The notes under the pieces were generated by a model that worked only from the letters and a program-made list of their open reading frames with translations, was not told the origin of the DNA and made no database searches. DNA of 64,000 nucleotides from Shinisaurus crocodilurus. Its lineage: Eukaryota; Chordata; Lepidosauria; Squamata; Shinisauridae. Made by a program: the position numbers and the translations under genes. Location of the stretch: positions 292,564,971 through 292,628,970 of the forward strand of contig CM037878.1 in NCBI GenBank assembly GCA_021292165.1, read 5' to 3'. This document shows positions 43,591 to 54,850 of the stretch, piece after piece; the first letter of the stretch is position 1, and each line of letters opens with the position of its first letter.

Positions 43591-44826
43591 TCCTCCCCCA
43601 CCAGCACGTAATTTACTGACAGACGTTGCTGATGCAGGATGCGGCCATGGCCCCCTACCTTAGATGGCTTTAAAGGAGGGTTCTTTGGTCTGATCCTGCA
43701 CGGCCCTTCTTATGTTCTTGGGTGCCAGCCGGCCCTACCTGCTCCAGGACGCTATGAGCGGTATACAACTCAAGGAGGGCATTCCAGTACCTCCCCGCCA
43801 CCAGTTTTCCTTTTCCAACTGGCATTCAACATTCTGAAGCTACTGAACATGCTCAGCCTTCATTGGGCTGGTTTTGTGGGGCGTGGGATTGCCCCTTTAT
43901 GGTTTTTAAATGCTTTTTGTATTTGTGAAAAGCTCGAGGCTCCCCCCACCGCCGGCATGCTAATAACTCCCTTTTGTTTCTCAGTGGTCTCATTTTGGCC
44001 CCATTTCCGTCGGCACCTGCCTCCCGAGTTTGCTATTAACAGGAGTGGTGACTATATGGAGCTCCCATTTTCAGAGGCAGTATGCTGGGGCGCAAATGGG
44101 GGACGGTGCTGTTGCCTTCATGTCCTGCTTATGGTTTTTCCTGGAAGCACCTGGGTAGCCACAGTGTGGCAAGATGCTAATCTAGGAGGACCCTTCGTCT
44201 GAACCAACGGGGCTTTATTTCTTATTTATTTTTAGTTAAATTAGTTTTAGGCCACCTTTAAGGGTAAAAACCCACTCTCACACACCGCTTAAACACAATG
44301 AAAAGATGAGTACAATAGTTGCAGAAAGGTTGATCCAATTATCTGATCAGTGATCTTTAATATTAGAATCAAACATTCAGTTAAGTCATTAGGTTATAAT
44401 ACCTGGACTTCTTTTATAAAGCAATAATGGTCAAATCAAACAGTTCCAACTTCTGGCAACTTCTTATTAGAATAAGGTAGCTTTTTTCGTGTCCCCAAGT
44501 AACACAGCGTGTCTGTGTCGTGGCTACTGGGAGTGATGGACACAGGCGTGTTTGAAAGACAGTTCATTTTTTCCCTAAAAGGCCCATAAACCGGGGCCCA
44601 AACCCTGCCCAGTTGCTCCCTCCATGTGAAAAGGAGTAAAAGCCGTGGTGGAGACCGGGGCGCCCCTCATCACAGGCGCAGGCACTTCAGTTTTGGGTGT
44701 GATTTTCTGGCGCTTCCAGTTCGGTTGCGTTTATATTTCAGAACAGACTTGTACACATCTGGAAGTAGACGCTGAAAGTGAAAAAAAATATCCATGCTGG
44801 CAAAGCAGTTCACCTAAAAACATTTA
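43591..44826. other. No recognisable gene
   Basis: A short match to the CTGATCC...CTTATGTTCT repeat family occurs near 43695-43725. The 187-codon open frame at 43639-44202 shows no family signature and no splice context. Confidence 0.45.
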
Positions 44827-45068
44827 CAGGCAGTCCCTGAGTTAAGAACATCTGACTTACAGACAACCCATACTTAAGAACAGACTTCTGGGTTCCGTGG
44901 CGCTACGTTATTTACGTAGAGTACATAGCGTAGTATACTGCGCGATTTATGCAGTTTGCGTAAGTGCTGATTTTAACGTATAGAACGCTATGCTGTCCGA
45001 CTTACATACAAATTCAACTTAAAGACATTCTTAAGAACGGAACTCGTTCATAACCTGGGGACTGCCTG
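44827..45068. mobile_element. Tc1/mariner-type MITE (CAGGCAGTCCC)
   Basis: Termini CAGGCAGTCCCTGAGTTA and TAACCTGGGGACTGCCTG; TA precedes and TCA follows, consistent with a TA duplication with one change. Interior palindromic, non-coding. Confidence 0.75.
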
Positions 45069-45408
45069 TCATCGATCAATCAATTTATTACATCTATATT
45101 TCAAGCTATATAATGTTTCCTTTAAAAAAAAAGAAGAAGAAGAAGTGAAATGTGCCAGATAAGCTAATGCAGACTACAAACAGTTCTCGCTCGAGACCAT
45201 TTTAGGCCCCGAGACATGAAAACTGTGACTGAAGTGGAGTGGGAGGCCTTCCCCGCTGTGCTTCCGGTGGGGCCCACGGCTGTTTCCTCTTTTCTCCCAC
45301 TTCAGGTACCGCATGAAAGCGAAACCTAAAAACCTAAAAACCACAACGCAATGAAACCTTAAGCTGCAGGCAATGAGAATTCCCTTTAGCGAATTCTGTC
45401 ACATAGGA

Positions 45409-45543
45409 CAGTGTTCTCCAACCTTGGGTCCCCAGATGTTTTTGGCCTACAACTCCCAACATGCCCCAGCCAGCTACGCTGGCTGGGGCATGCTGGGAGT
45501 TGTAGGCCAAAAACATCTGGGGACCCAAGGTTGGAGAACACTG
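45409..45543. mobile_element. Palindromic hAT-type MITE (CAGTGTTCTCCA family)
   Basis: Near-perfect hairpin starting CAGTGTTCTCCAACCTTGGG. Flanks ACATAGGA (45401-45408) and ACCTAGGA (45544-45551) match at 7 of 8 positions. Lies about 150 bp beyond the NEU3-B stop and may be in its 3' UTR. Confidence 0.9.
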
Positions 45544-45697
45544 ACCTAGGAGATACATAGGAGGACCTCTTTGTTCTCACCTAGAGGCAGCAGCCATTTC
45601 CTAAAACCGACACCCCACGTTTCCAAGCCAGTGGCATGGCAGAGATGGACAGGAGAGGAAGGCAACTTAGCAAGTCCTCCTTTTCTGTCCTCGAGCG

Positions 45698-46786
45698 CTA
45701 AATATCCACGAGCTTCATCAGGGGCAGCTCTTCCTCTGAGGGAGAAGCTGTGGAAGACCAGGCTTCCCTCACGTTCCTCAGGAGTTCCACATCGGTGAAC
45801 AGTCGAAAGGCAATCTCCTCACACTCGCAGGACACCCCACACTCAAATAAGCACCCGAAAGTCAGGGACTCCCCTTCCTCACACATGGCCAGGTCTGAGT
45901 AGCCGCTGGGCCCGTTATTCAGCACCCAGGGGGGGCTCCAGAAGCCCTTCTCCAGCGGGGAGTTGTTCAGGTAGATGCCCAGATCCACGCGCCTCTGTGT
46001 GTGCGTGGGATGGGAGAAAATCAGCCATGACTTGACGCTCTTGGAGGAAGTTGGCGAGGGACCAGTGCCGAGCGGAAGGGTTGATTCACCCGTGTCTTCC
46101 TTTTGGTCCGGCTCCAAAGACTCCGGCACTGGGGCAAAACTCACCACGCTCCCCTGGCAGCCATGCGGAGGCTCACACAACGCTTCGCATAGGGAGGATT
46201 CCTCAAACCAGTTTCCATTGGTCGTGCTGAAGGCCTCAGCCCGGAGTCCGTCAGGACTGCGGGCACTGCAGTATAACACTCGGCTTTCATCCGGGCGGGT
46301 CAGCTCGGCAACTTGGCACTCCAATGCCCGCAAGGTCTCGAGCAGCTGGCTCCGGGACCAGCTCTGCCCACCGTCATCGCTATAGAAAGTGAAGCAATGA
46401 GGATAGGTCCTGGAGACGGGCGTTTGAGCAGAGGAATGCTTGTGGATGTAGTAGGTATATGCTGGGATGACCAGGCGCCCGGAGCTCAACTGTAAGCCAT
46501 GGCCAGGCCCCACAGCAAAGGTGGCCCAGTTTTCCAAGTCGTCTCCGATCACCTGCTCAGTCAGGTCAGCCGTCTGGCTCCATGTGCGGCCGCCATCTTG
46601 GGTCAAGACGTAGCACAGCCTGGCGGCATTCCTGCCTGTGTTGATCTGGTGCCACTCCGTAACGTGCGTCTGCACACAGATGAAAAAGAGGAAAACTCTG
46701 CCACTCTTTCGGTCGTACACCGGGCAAGGGTTCATGGTGCGGTGGTGGGGCAACATGGCTGTCTTCAGCGACTCCGGAGGACCCCA
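45698..46786 (-). CDS. NEU3: NEU3-B, coding exon 2: ganglioside sialidase, main catalytic exon
   Basis: Minus-strand exon encoding residues 70-431 of a second NEU3-type sialidase. Acceptor GTCTTGCTCTAG|TGGGGT, phase 0. Visible: TMNPCPVY (87-93), Asp boxes TQDGGRTW (131-138) and SDDGGQSW (205-212), Glu225, Arg245 and Arg335 of the arginine triad (RRVDLGIYLN) and Tyr365 (SGYSDLA). The variable loop after SFAP (about 287-322) is rich in Ser/Pro/Glu and longer than in copy A; an acidic tail (SEEELPLMKLVDI) ends the protein. Total 431 aa is close to mammalian NEU3. Most blocks are identical between copies by eye, with clear divergence in loops, so the duplication is not recent. No disabling change seen. 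Confidence 0.94.
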   Translation of the reverse strand, partial: WGPPESLKTAMLPHHRTMNPCPVYDRKSGRVFLFFICVQTHVTEWHQINTGRNAARLCYVLTQDGGRTWSQTADLTEQVIGDDLENWATFAVGPGHGLQLSSGRLVIPAYTYYIHKHSSAQTPVSRTYPHCFTFYSDDGGQSWSRSQLLETLRALECQVAELTRPDESRVLYCSARSPDGLRAEAFSTTNGNWFEESSLCEALCEPPHGCQGSVVSFAPVPESLEPDQKEDTGESTLPLGTGPSPTSSKSVKSWLIFSHPTHTQRRVDLGIYLNNSPLEKGFWSPPWVLNNGPSGYSDLAMCEEGESLTFGCLFECGVSCECEEIAFRLFTDVELLRNVREAWSSTASPSEEELPLMKLVDI

Positions 46787-47480
46787 CTAGAGCAAGACAG
46801 AGAGAAGGAGTGAAATAGGCAATCAAGAGGCTTTTGTTGCTGTACAATACAGGGCACATCTACGCTACACATTGAAACTGGAATTAGGGTCTGCTTAAGT
46901 ATCATGGCTCTCCACTAAGGAACACGGAAGCCAGTGCAGCCATCACCTTGGAGAACATCATGAGAAACATCATCCCAACCCTCAATTCCAGAATTTTTCT
47001 TCCCAGAAACATTCTTCCCAGAAGCATTCCCAGCTGGCGCTATTTCGTCCCTTTGGAACAGTGTCCCACATGTGGTTCGAAAGGCAAAAACGGTGGCAAA
47101 GTTTAAACGCCTCTTGAAAACGTACTTTACTCACATAGGCTTTCCCTGACCTGTAATGGATTCTGTTACTACTCTGTAACAGAGAGATGTGCCCTGTCTG
47201 AGGTGAATTTGAAAGGGGAAATACAACAAAAATATAACTCTGTTTTATTATCATTTTGTCATGACGTTTGTAATTATTTATTATCCTGTTTTTATACTGG
47301 TTTGTTGTATTTTTAATGTGAAGGAATTTTAATATATTAAGCGATGTAAAAGTATCCTAAATAAATAAATAATACCCCCACCCAAACAAATATCAAATTT
47401 TTGTTAGTATATTTTTGTTATATTTCCCCTTTCAAATTTGGAAAGATCATTCTAGATTAGTGGCTGCCCTCGATTCAGAT
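46787..47480. other. NEU3-B intron, unassigned part
   Basis: AT-rich sequence with LINE-like wording near 47080-47160 (TTAAACGCCTCTTGAAAACG). No exon signals. Confidence 0.4.
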
Positions 47481-47745
47481 TATATATTTATATTTATATA
47501 TATTTTTATTTATTATATTTATACCCCACCTTTTTTCCTGCAAGCAACCCAAGGCGGCTTACATAATCTTCCTCCTCCTCTCCATTTTATCCTCACAACA
47601 ACCCTGTGAGGTAGGTGAGGCTGAGAGTCAGTGACTGGCCCAAAGTCACCCAGTGAGTTTCATGGCTGAGCGGGGAACAGAACCCGGATCTCCCGAGTCC
47701 CAGTCCAACACTCTCACCCCTTTTAAGGGTCGAACCCTCTCAAGG
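47480..47745 (+). repeat. Interspersed repeat (CCTGCAAGGAACC family)
   Basis: TTTATACCCCACCTTTTTTC, AACAACCCTGTGAGGTAGG, GTCACCCAGTGAGTTTCATG and AGTCCCAGTCCAACACTC. In the NEU3-B intron. Confidence 0.8.
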
Positions 47746-47799
47746 CCCATGCACACCAGTTGCTGGGGAACACAACTGGGAGGGTGCTTTTGCGAGTTT

Positions 47800-47895
47800 C
47801 CCATAGGCAGCTGGTTGGCCACTGTGTGAACAGAATGCTGGACTAGATGGACCCTTGGTCTGATCCAGCAGGGCTCTTCTTACATTCTTATGTTC
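47800..47895 (+). repeat. Interspersed repeat (GGTCTGATCCAGCAGG family)
   Basis: GGCCACTGTGTGAACAGAAT, GCTGGACTAGATGGACCC and TCTTCTTACATTCTTATG, inverse of part of 8903-9015. Confidence 0.75.
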
Positions 47896-48084
47896 AAGGC
47901 GGAGTACCAGATAAAAAAATACAAAAATATAGAAAAACAGTTAAGGGCCAAAGCAGATGCACACATGTTTGTTAAGCATGCACTCACTGTTTTGGCTATG
48001 AAGCAGGAATGGAGGCATCTACCTTTATCACTAAAGAGTTGTGCACTGCCATAAATCATCAGTGGTCTCAATCCGAAGGAAAAC

Positions 48085-48345
48085 CAAGGGATTTCTTTAT
48101 TTATTTATTTATTTATTTATTTATGCCCCGCCTTTTTCCCTGAAAGGAACCCGAGGTGGCTTACATAATCCTCCTCCTCTCCATTTTATCCTCACAACAA
48201 CCCTGTGAGGTAGGTTAGGCTGAGAGTCAGTGACTGCCCCAAAGTCACCCAGTGAGTTTAATGCCCGAGCGGGGACTAGAACCTGGATCTCCCAAGTCCC
48301 AGTCCAACACTCTCACCACTACACTACACTGGCTCTCATCTGGAT
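48085..48345 (+). repeat. Interspersed repeat (CCTGCAAGGAACC family)
   Basis: ATTTATTTATGCCCCGCC, TGAAAGGAACCCGAGGTGG, AACCCTGTGAGGTAGGTTAG and CACTACACTACACTGGCTC (near full length). Confidence 0.82.
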
Positions 48346-48639
48346 GATTCCAGATGAGGTTTTCAGGGCTCATTCCTGGAAATTTATGGTGGGTCCAGAT
48401 GTCATTGTATTCCACTTGCAGCTCTCCCAAGTTTTCCTACCACCTCCTTCATCTTTCCTCTTACCACAGATAATCCCTTAAGAAAAGATGGAATAGCTTC
48501 CCAGTGCATTCTCATTAGTCACGCTTCCATCTGGAAGCGTCCCAGATCCTTGGATCTTCTCACCCTCGGGGACGTGAGGAGGACACAGCCATATTTCTGT
48601 TGTCAGAATCCACCTCAAACATTGCAGATGAGGTCCCCG

Positions 48640-48830
48640 CTCAGCCATGAAGCTCCCTGGATGGCTTTGGGCCAGTCACTGACTCTCAGCCTCACCTACC
48701 TCACAGGGTTGTTGGGTTGTTGTGAGGATAAAACGGAGGAGTAAGAGAACCATGTGAGCCGCCTTGGGTTCCTTGGAAGGGGAAAAAATGTGGGCTAGAA
48801 ATGCAATAATAAATTACTATAAAATAATAA
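48640..48830 (-). repeat. Interspersed repeat (CCTGCAAGGAACC family)
   Basis: Inverse copy: GGCCAGTCACTGACTCTCAG, CCTCACCTACCTCACAGGG, GCCGCCTTGGGTTCCTTGG. Confidence 0.75.
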
Positions 48831-48885
48831 ATAAAAACAAAGAAAGTGAAAGGCAAGCACAGAAACGACATGCTCTTGGTGTTAC

Positions 48886-49116
48886 CTGGACAGACATCCC
48901 GTCTTTCAGTCCCCGTCTCATCACCAGAGACTCGGCGTGTTCATCCCTGAATGAGGAGCGCTTCTCCGCAAATGCCAGGAAAGTGGATTCGGCGGGCAGG
49001 AACAGCAACGCCGGGATGCGGTAGGTGAGGCCGTCTGGTGCTTCCCGGTGGAAGAGAGTTACCTTCCCGGAGCTGGCCGGAGACTCGGACATGTTTTCTG
49101 GGAGTTCAGGAATATT
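48886..49116 (-). CDS. NEU3: NEU3-B, coding exon 1: sialidase N-terminus
   Basis: Minus-strand exon with acceptor CCCCTTCTTCTCAG, ATG at 49092 and donor CAG|GTAACA. Encodes residues 1-69: MSESPASSGK, LTYRIPALLFLPA (YRIP at 24-27, Arg25) and FLAFAEKRSSFRDEH (Asp50). It has the same length and phase as copy A. The leader codons before this Met are open (NIPELPEN). If spliced to the candidate donor at 52611, which ends in ATG, they would give an in-frame start nine codons upstream. The intron to exon 2 is 2.1 kb. Confidence 0.93.
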
Positions 49117-49174
49117 CTGAGAAGAAGGGGGAAAGACAAGAGACATTAGAGGAATGAAAAAAACAATATTTTTT

Positions 49175-49305
49175 TTCAATAAACCTACCTCACAGGGTTG
49201 TTGTGAGGATGAAATGGAGAGGAGGAGGTTTATGTAAGCCACCTTGGATTCCTTGCAGGGAAAAAGGCAGGGTATAAATATAATAAATAAATAAATAAAT
49301 ATCTA
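49175..49305 (-). repeat. Interspersed repeat (CCTGCAAGGAACC family)
   Basis: Inverse copy: ACCTACCTCACAGGGTTGTT, ACCTTGGATTCCTTGCAGGG and GGGTATAAATATAATAAATA. Confidence 0.75.
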
Positions 49306-49440
49306 GAACCCAGACTCACCTGCATGACACAGTTCTCTCTTTTATTTATTTAAATGATTTTTTAGCCCACCTTCCAGGATGCACTGTCCTCACAAGGCCA
49401 CTTACAATATTTTAAAAACATGAACACGGAGTTGTAAACA

Positions 49441-49985
49441 TGTACAGAAATTTTGGCAAATAGTATTCAAAGAGATAAAAAGGAAATAACTGGGGTAAAT
49501 TTAGAGGTATGTCCTAGCATAGCATTACTATCAATTTGTGATAAGGTTTATTGTACTCAAGACACTAAAGATTTAATTACAAACTTATTGACAGCAGCAA
49601 GGTTAATGATACCTAGAAAATGGAAAATGCAATGTGATTATCAAATAGAGGAATGGTATAAAGAGGTATGGGATATTGCTATTAATGATAAGTTAACGTG
49701 TAATATTCAAGTTAAAAGGGGATTATCGAACCGAAATTATTTCAAAGATATCTGGAGAGCATTTGTAGATTTTGTTTTGTTAAGCGGGAAAGGGTGTACA
49801 CCTTCACAAGAGTCATTACAATTTTGGAAGGTTGAATAGTTACGTAGTTATTTGGTCCCGGTGGAGGGGTGCACTTATTATTATTATTTGTTTTTTTTTG
49901 TTATGTGTTTGTTGTATAATTTGTAGGTTTATGTATTTTGTAGTTTATATGTTAAAATTTAAATAAAATTTGGAAAAACAACAAC
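49441..49985 (+). pseudogene. 5'-truncated L1 LINE, ORF2 C-terminus
   Basis: Encodes a 128-residue open frame with TNLLTAARLMIPRKWKM, IEEWYKEVWDIAINDKLTCN, typical of the C-terminal end of L1 ORF2, then a natural stop, an AT-rich 3' UTR and AAATAAAATTTGG before an A/C-rich tail. AT-rich unlike its surroundings and without internal stops, so relatively young. Confidence 0.82.
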
Positions 49986-49997
49986 ATGAACATACAT

Positions 49998-50060
49998 TTA
50001 TGGGTGTGCACGCGCACACACGCACACACGCGCACACACACACGCACACACACACATACC
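49998..50060. repeat. (CA)n/(CG)n-interrupted microsatellite
   Basis: GCGCACACACGCACACAC pattern directly after the L1 tail. Confidence 0.85.
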
Positions 50061-50085
50061 GCAGCAGTAGCAAATGATTTTTCAA

Positions 50086-50625
50086 GCACCAAATGCAGAC
50101 TGGAATAAATGTGTCTTCAAGTTCTTGCTGTTGTTGCTTTAAAAACCAGCTGTGATGAGGCCATATGTATCTCCCTGGGGAGGGAGTTCCAAAGGCGTGG
50201 GGCCACCACTCAGAAAGCCCTGTTCCTAGTACCCACTAGCCTAATGGCTCTTGCTGGTGGGCCAGCGAGTCGGGCCTCCAACACAAAAATGCTTGGGCAG
50301 ACTCGTACAGGTGTAGGCAGCCCCTCAAGGGGTTCGAAACCATTTGGAGCTTTAAAGGCCAAAACCGGCACCTTGAATTGGATCTGGAAGCTAACAGGCA
50401 GCCGGCGTAAATGACACAGAATAGGAGAAACATGATGCGAACACCTGCTCCCCACAAGCTTACTAGCTGCCGCATTCTGTACCACTGGCAGCTTCCGAAT
50501 TGTCTTCAAGGGCAGCCCCACATACAATGCATTACGGTAATCTAAACTGGATGTAACCAAGGCATGTGTCACTGTGGCTAGGTCAGCTTTCTCGAGATAG
50601 GGCCACAGCTGCCAAAGCGGGCCAA
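50086..50625 (-). pseudogene. L2-type LINE RT C-terminus
   Basis: Minus-strand translation: [54 protein letters not shown]. Same clade as 32113-32760. Confidence 0.8.
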
Positions 50626-50905
50626 ACTGGTTAAAAAAAAGCCCTCCTGCCCGGCACTGCCTGGGTTTAGATGTCGTACTAATCCACAGCGTAGCACAAC
50701 ATGAACAAGCTGGAAGAAGCCACCGAGAGCCTCAGGCTAGCATGCTTCTCCCTCCCGTCTCCTACTTGGGGGAGACCACAGGAGGAATTTGGAAGGTTTG
50801 GCTTTTGCCCAGCCACGATTTGTCTTTGCATCCAAACCAGCAAACCACGTTAATGATGGCTGGTCCGAAAAACCAGCCAGCTTGAAGCCACGTCACATGT
50901 CACGT

Positions 50906-51158
50906 ACAGTCATGCCTTGGATTGAGAGCATAATTCGTTCCGGAAAGGTGCTTGTAATCCAAAACACTCTTAGATCAAAACGAAATCCCCCCCAAAAAAA
51001 TTGTCCAGAGATTTTTAATTTAAGCCGTACTACAGCACTTGTATTGCAAGGCGTCGCTTGTATATCAAGTAAAAAAAATAAATTAAATAAATATTTAAAA
51101 ATCTGCTTGTCTTGCAAAACACTCTCAAACCAAGTTACTTGCAATCCAAGGTATTACT
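50906..51158. mobile_element. Tc1/mariner-type MITE (CAGTAATACCTTGG), inverted copy
   Basis: CAGTCATGCCTTGGATTGAG at one end and CAATCCAAGGTATTACTTTA at the other, inverse of 24693-24955. Confidence 0.75.
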
Positions 51159-51483
51159 TTAGTTAAAGACTCCTGTGTTATTCAGAAGCTCGCTTGCTTG
51201 CTTGCTCAACCGGCTTGCTCCCCATCAAATTAGAGCAAGCTGCCTCCTCCTAAACAGGTTTCAAATGTCCTCTATTGTACTTTTTAATTGATTGTTGTAA
51301 ACCGCGCATGGAGCTTCAGCTGTTGGGCGGCATAGTAATAAAATAAAATAAAATAAAATAAGCACACAAATAAATGCAAGGTGCAGCATGGGGAATGCGC
51401 ATATGTGTTGTTGTTTTTTTCTACAGAGCTATTTATTGGAGTGAGCTGGAAAGAATTCCCCATTCAGAAGACTTTGGGGTGCC

Positions 51484-51605
51484 GTTCCCAACCCGGCGAC
51501 CTCCAGATATGTTGGACTACAACTCCCATCACTTCTAGCCAGCATGGCTACCAGCCACGCTGACTGGGGATGATGGGAGTTGTAGCCCAACACATTTGGA
51601 GGGAA
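51484..51605. mobile_element. Palindromic hAT-type MITE
   Basis: CCCAACCCGGCGACCTCCAG with GGACTACAACTCCCATCACT, then GATGGGAGTTGTAGCCCAAC and TTTGGAGGGAACC. Confidence 0.75.
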
Positions 51606-52590
51606 CCATCAATGAAACCTAGGAGGAGAGATGTACTGTCGGGTTCTACCGAGCTGGGACGTTACCCCAAAACGCGAGATCTTATCAAAGGCTCCAGAAT
51701 GTAAGGGAGGTTACTAAATCCCCACGCCCCCTCACCATAGCTGCACAGCAGCAAAAAAACCAGTGTGGATTCTTCAAAATCCAGCAAGTACGTGCCATGT
51801 CTGAGCCTCAGAGCCAGGAAATCATGAGGGCTACTCCCAAAATTTTCCCTGTAGGGAAACTCTCCTTGCCCAGTGGACAACAAGGACTCTGTTTCCTTGC
51901 CAGGAAAAGGGCAAGCAGCGCTTGACCTGGCCCCTGCCTGCGGCTCTCTGTTCGCGCAGGCTGCCCGGCTGGGGCTTTTCTTGCTCTACGGAGGAAAGCA
52001 TCAACGGGGGGCAGGGGCACATGACCCTTAGGGGGCTCATAGAAAAGTAGAGTTGGAAGGGGCCTATAAGGCCATCCAGTCCAACCCACTGCTCAGTGCA
52101 GGAACCCAAGTCAACGCATCCCTGACAGATGGCCGTCCAGCTGCACCTTGACGGCTCGGGGACTTTAGTCTTAGAGATGGGCCTGTAGCCAGGGGTGGGC
52201 TCCAGGGGGCCTGCCCCCCCTAAATTTTCTCTGCCCCCCCTTTTTTTTTTAAAAAAAACCAAACCCAATGATTAAAAAGCAGTTTACAATTTTGTCCATA
52301 AAAGGCCTGCAAACCAGATGAACTGCCCCCTCCCCTTTTGGCAGCCCCCCCCCCCAAAACGTCTAGGCTGACTACAGTCTGCTTAGGAAAACAACCCCCC
52401 CCCCATTTATTTATTTAGCTTATCTTATTGATGGTTGCACACCGCCCAGAGAGCTTCGGCGGCATAAAAATAAAATAAAATAAAATAAGCAAATATATAA
52501 ACAATCCTTTCATATGGAGGGTGCCTGGAGGAGGTCCATTTCCGTCCAAGAGGAGGCGAATTATTTTGGGTCCTTTTCCCCCCCCACACA
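51606..52590. other. No recognisable gene; CR1 tail and LINE tail remnants
   Basis: CR1 3' end inverted at about 52045-52155 (GTTGGAAGGGGCCTATAAGG). LINE-like tail near 52435-52495 (GGTTGCACACCGCCCAGAGA). A poly-C/poly-T tract lies near 52220-52260. Confidence 0.5.
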
Positions 52591-52599
52591 CACACACAC

Positions 52600-52912
52600 C
52601 CATCACTCACCATGCAACAGATTCCTCCGACTCGGGCAGGACCAGCAGGGCAGGAGGATCGGCCCCAAATAAAAGGAGAGTGGGGAAGAGGGGATAAAAG
52701 AGTGCCTCAGGCGCTCTCCGCCTCCGCCCCACAGAGCTGCGATGCTGCTGCTGCTGCTGCTGCCTTGCGCGCAAAGGCCGCCCCCCTGAACAAGGCGAGA
52801 AACGAAACGAAACGAAACGAAAGGGAAAGCGTGTTCGTCTCTCCGGGCTTCGCTGCTGCTGCTGCTGCTGCAGGATCCGGCCTCCGGGGCTGTGTGACCC
52901 CGCAGCGCGCTG
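52600..52912 (-). promoter_or_regulatory. CpG-rich block, candidate NEU3-B promoter and first exon
   Basis: CpG-rich. On the minus strand a candidate exon ends CTGTTGCATG (edge 52611) before a consensus donor GTGAGTGATG. CAG triplet runs lie at 52741-52763 and 52850-52870. Located 3.5 kb upstream of NEU3-B coding exon 1. Transcription is inferred only. Confidence 0.45.
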
Positions 52913-53048
52913 ATATATGGAATTAGCGACCTTTATGTATTTATTTATTTATTTAACGTGGGAAGACGACACTTAAGCCGGATCCGCGAAACTAAAAGCG
53001 CATCCTCATGATTTCGCTTTCTTTTTAAAAGGGGACACACACACACCT

Positions 53049-53832
53049 CCAAAAGCACCACATGCAGTCGCAGAGAGCACATCTGCCGGCTCCACGGGCT
53101 GCTGGACCGCGAAAGTTACGGATCCGCCGCTCGTGGGCGCTGCCACAGTGCAAAAACACGTGGATCCAAGGCACGGATCCTCTTGGAAGCTCGTGATTTT
53201 TACGGGGGGGGGAATCCCCCCCCAAACCGCCATCATCCGATCGGGGAGCGCATCAGCCTCCAGGGACTGAACCGTATAAAACGAATGGCTCCGCCGGGAC
53301 TCGTCGGTCGGTGGTGGTGCCGCCGCGGCGCAAAACAAAAAACATGAATCTGAGGCACGGATCCACATGGATCCACATGATCTGTACAGGGGGAAATCCC
53401 GAAACCACTAGTACATCAAAGAGCACAGCTGCTGCCTCCATGGGCTGGACCCTAAAAATCACAGATCCAGCACTCGTTGGTGCCGCCACGGAGCAAAAAC
53501 GGGAAGAAGGTAAAAGCTCGATCCATGAAATGATAAAATGGATCCTCTTGATTTCATATGATTTTTACAGGGCAGAGCCCACAAACCACCATCCCATCAG
53601 AGAGCACATCTGCCTCCATGGACTGAAGCACAAAAATCACGGATCCTGCACTCAATGGGGCCACCATGGAGCAAAAAACATGGATCCGAGGCATGGATCC
53701 TCCAGATTTTTACAGGGGAAAATCCCCCAAAACACAGTCCAAATCACAGAACACATCTTCCTCCATGGACTGAACCCCAAAATTACTTGTGGGCACCACC
53801 ATGGTGCAAAAACATGGATCTGAGGCACAGAT
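53049..53832 (-). repeat. Degenerate satellite, inverted array
   Basis: Inverse of 17640-18417, same unit order and the same gradient of CpG-rich to CpG-poor units. Confidence 0.85.
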
Positions 53833-54850
53833 ATGATCAAAAAGATTAAAAAATTGATTTCTAGGATATAAATGTACTAAATAAACAAACATTTCCCATC
53901 CATCTAATCTTAAACAGTCATTGTGCACAAGACAACCAGTTTAAATGGCCGGGGATCATATTTTTGAACATTCTTCCATAAGAAAAAGTAATATATCCCT
54001 GCAGGTTGTAAGAAAGGTTTAGTGCAATTAAATGTGCTAGATCCTTAGATTCAGGGAAGGCTATCATTGTTATATTTAAAAATATTTCCCCAAGTAAAAA
54101 CATGACCCCACTCCAACTGACTGATTGACTAACTCATCAACCGTCATCAGCCCAGCTCAAACCGTTTATTTAATCTAGGAACGTGAAATTTTGAAGGGAC
54201 ATGACGTCGTAGACACCCACTAAGGAAGGATTTTTGGAAATTCCATCCCTAGGGGCAAAATCAGCCCACTCTCATATTTCCTATGGGCAAAACAACAGGG
54301 GAGCAGTTATGCAAATCGGCCTCATCTCATAATTGCTGCAGGAGCCAATAGGAGCAGTTATGCAAATAGCCCGTACGACACTTAGAATGTTCCTATGAAT
54401 TCCTGCAGGGGCCAATAGGGGTGGGTATGCAAATCTCCCCTAGGCCATTTAGAATGTTCTCTAAGGGGGTGAAAAGGGAGGGAAACTTTTTAAATGACTG
54501 ACTGACTGTTGTGTGTGGGGCGTCGTCGCATAGGCTCCATCACGTTTTGACGGATCTACCCCAAACTTGGCACGGTCACTCTTCATCACCTGTAGACTCT
54601 GAGGATTAACCTGATTTTTCTTTAAGATCAGATATTTCTGTCAGAAAAGATTTCTACTGCCAGCACCCAGCCTAAACATTACACTTTCAGTCAGAGACAC
54701 TGTATCTTTTCCATACAGCTCTCGCAGGCCTTCAAGAAGAGAAAACAAAACAAAAAACCCTTTTCATTTTTAAACCTGTTTTTTTAATTTTTCTTCTTCT
54801 CCATAAAAAAAAATAAAAAAAATTTAATTGAAAATTTAAATGTAAATGGT

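Noticed and set aside
43639..44202. 187-codon open frame as a gene
   Set aside because: No recognisable domain, no splice or promoter context, no second copy; chance frame.
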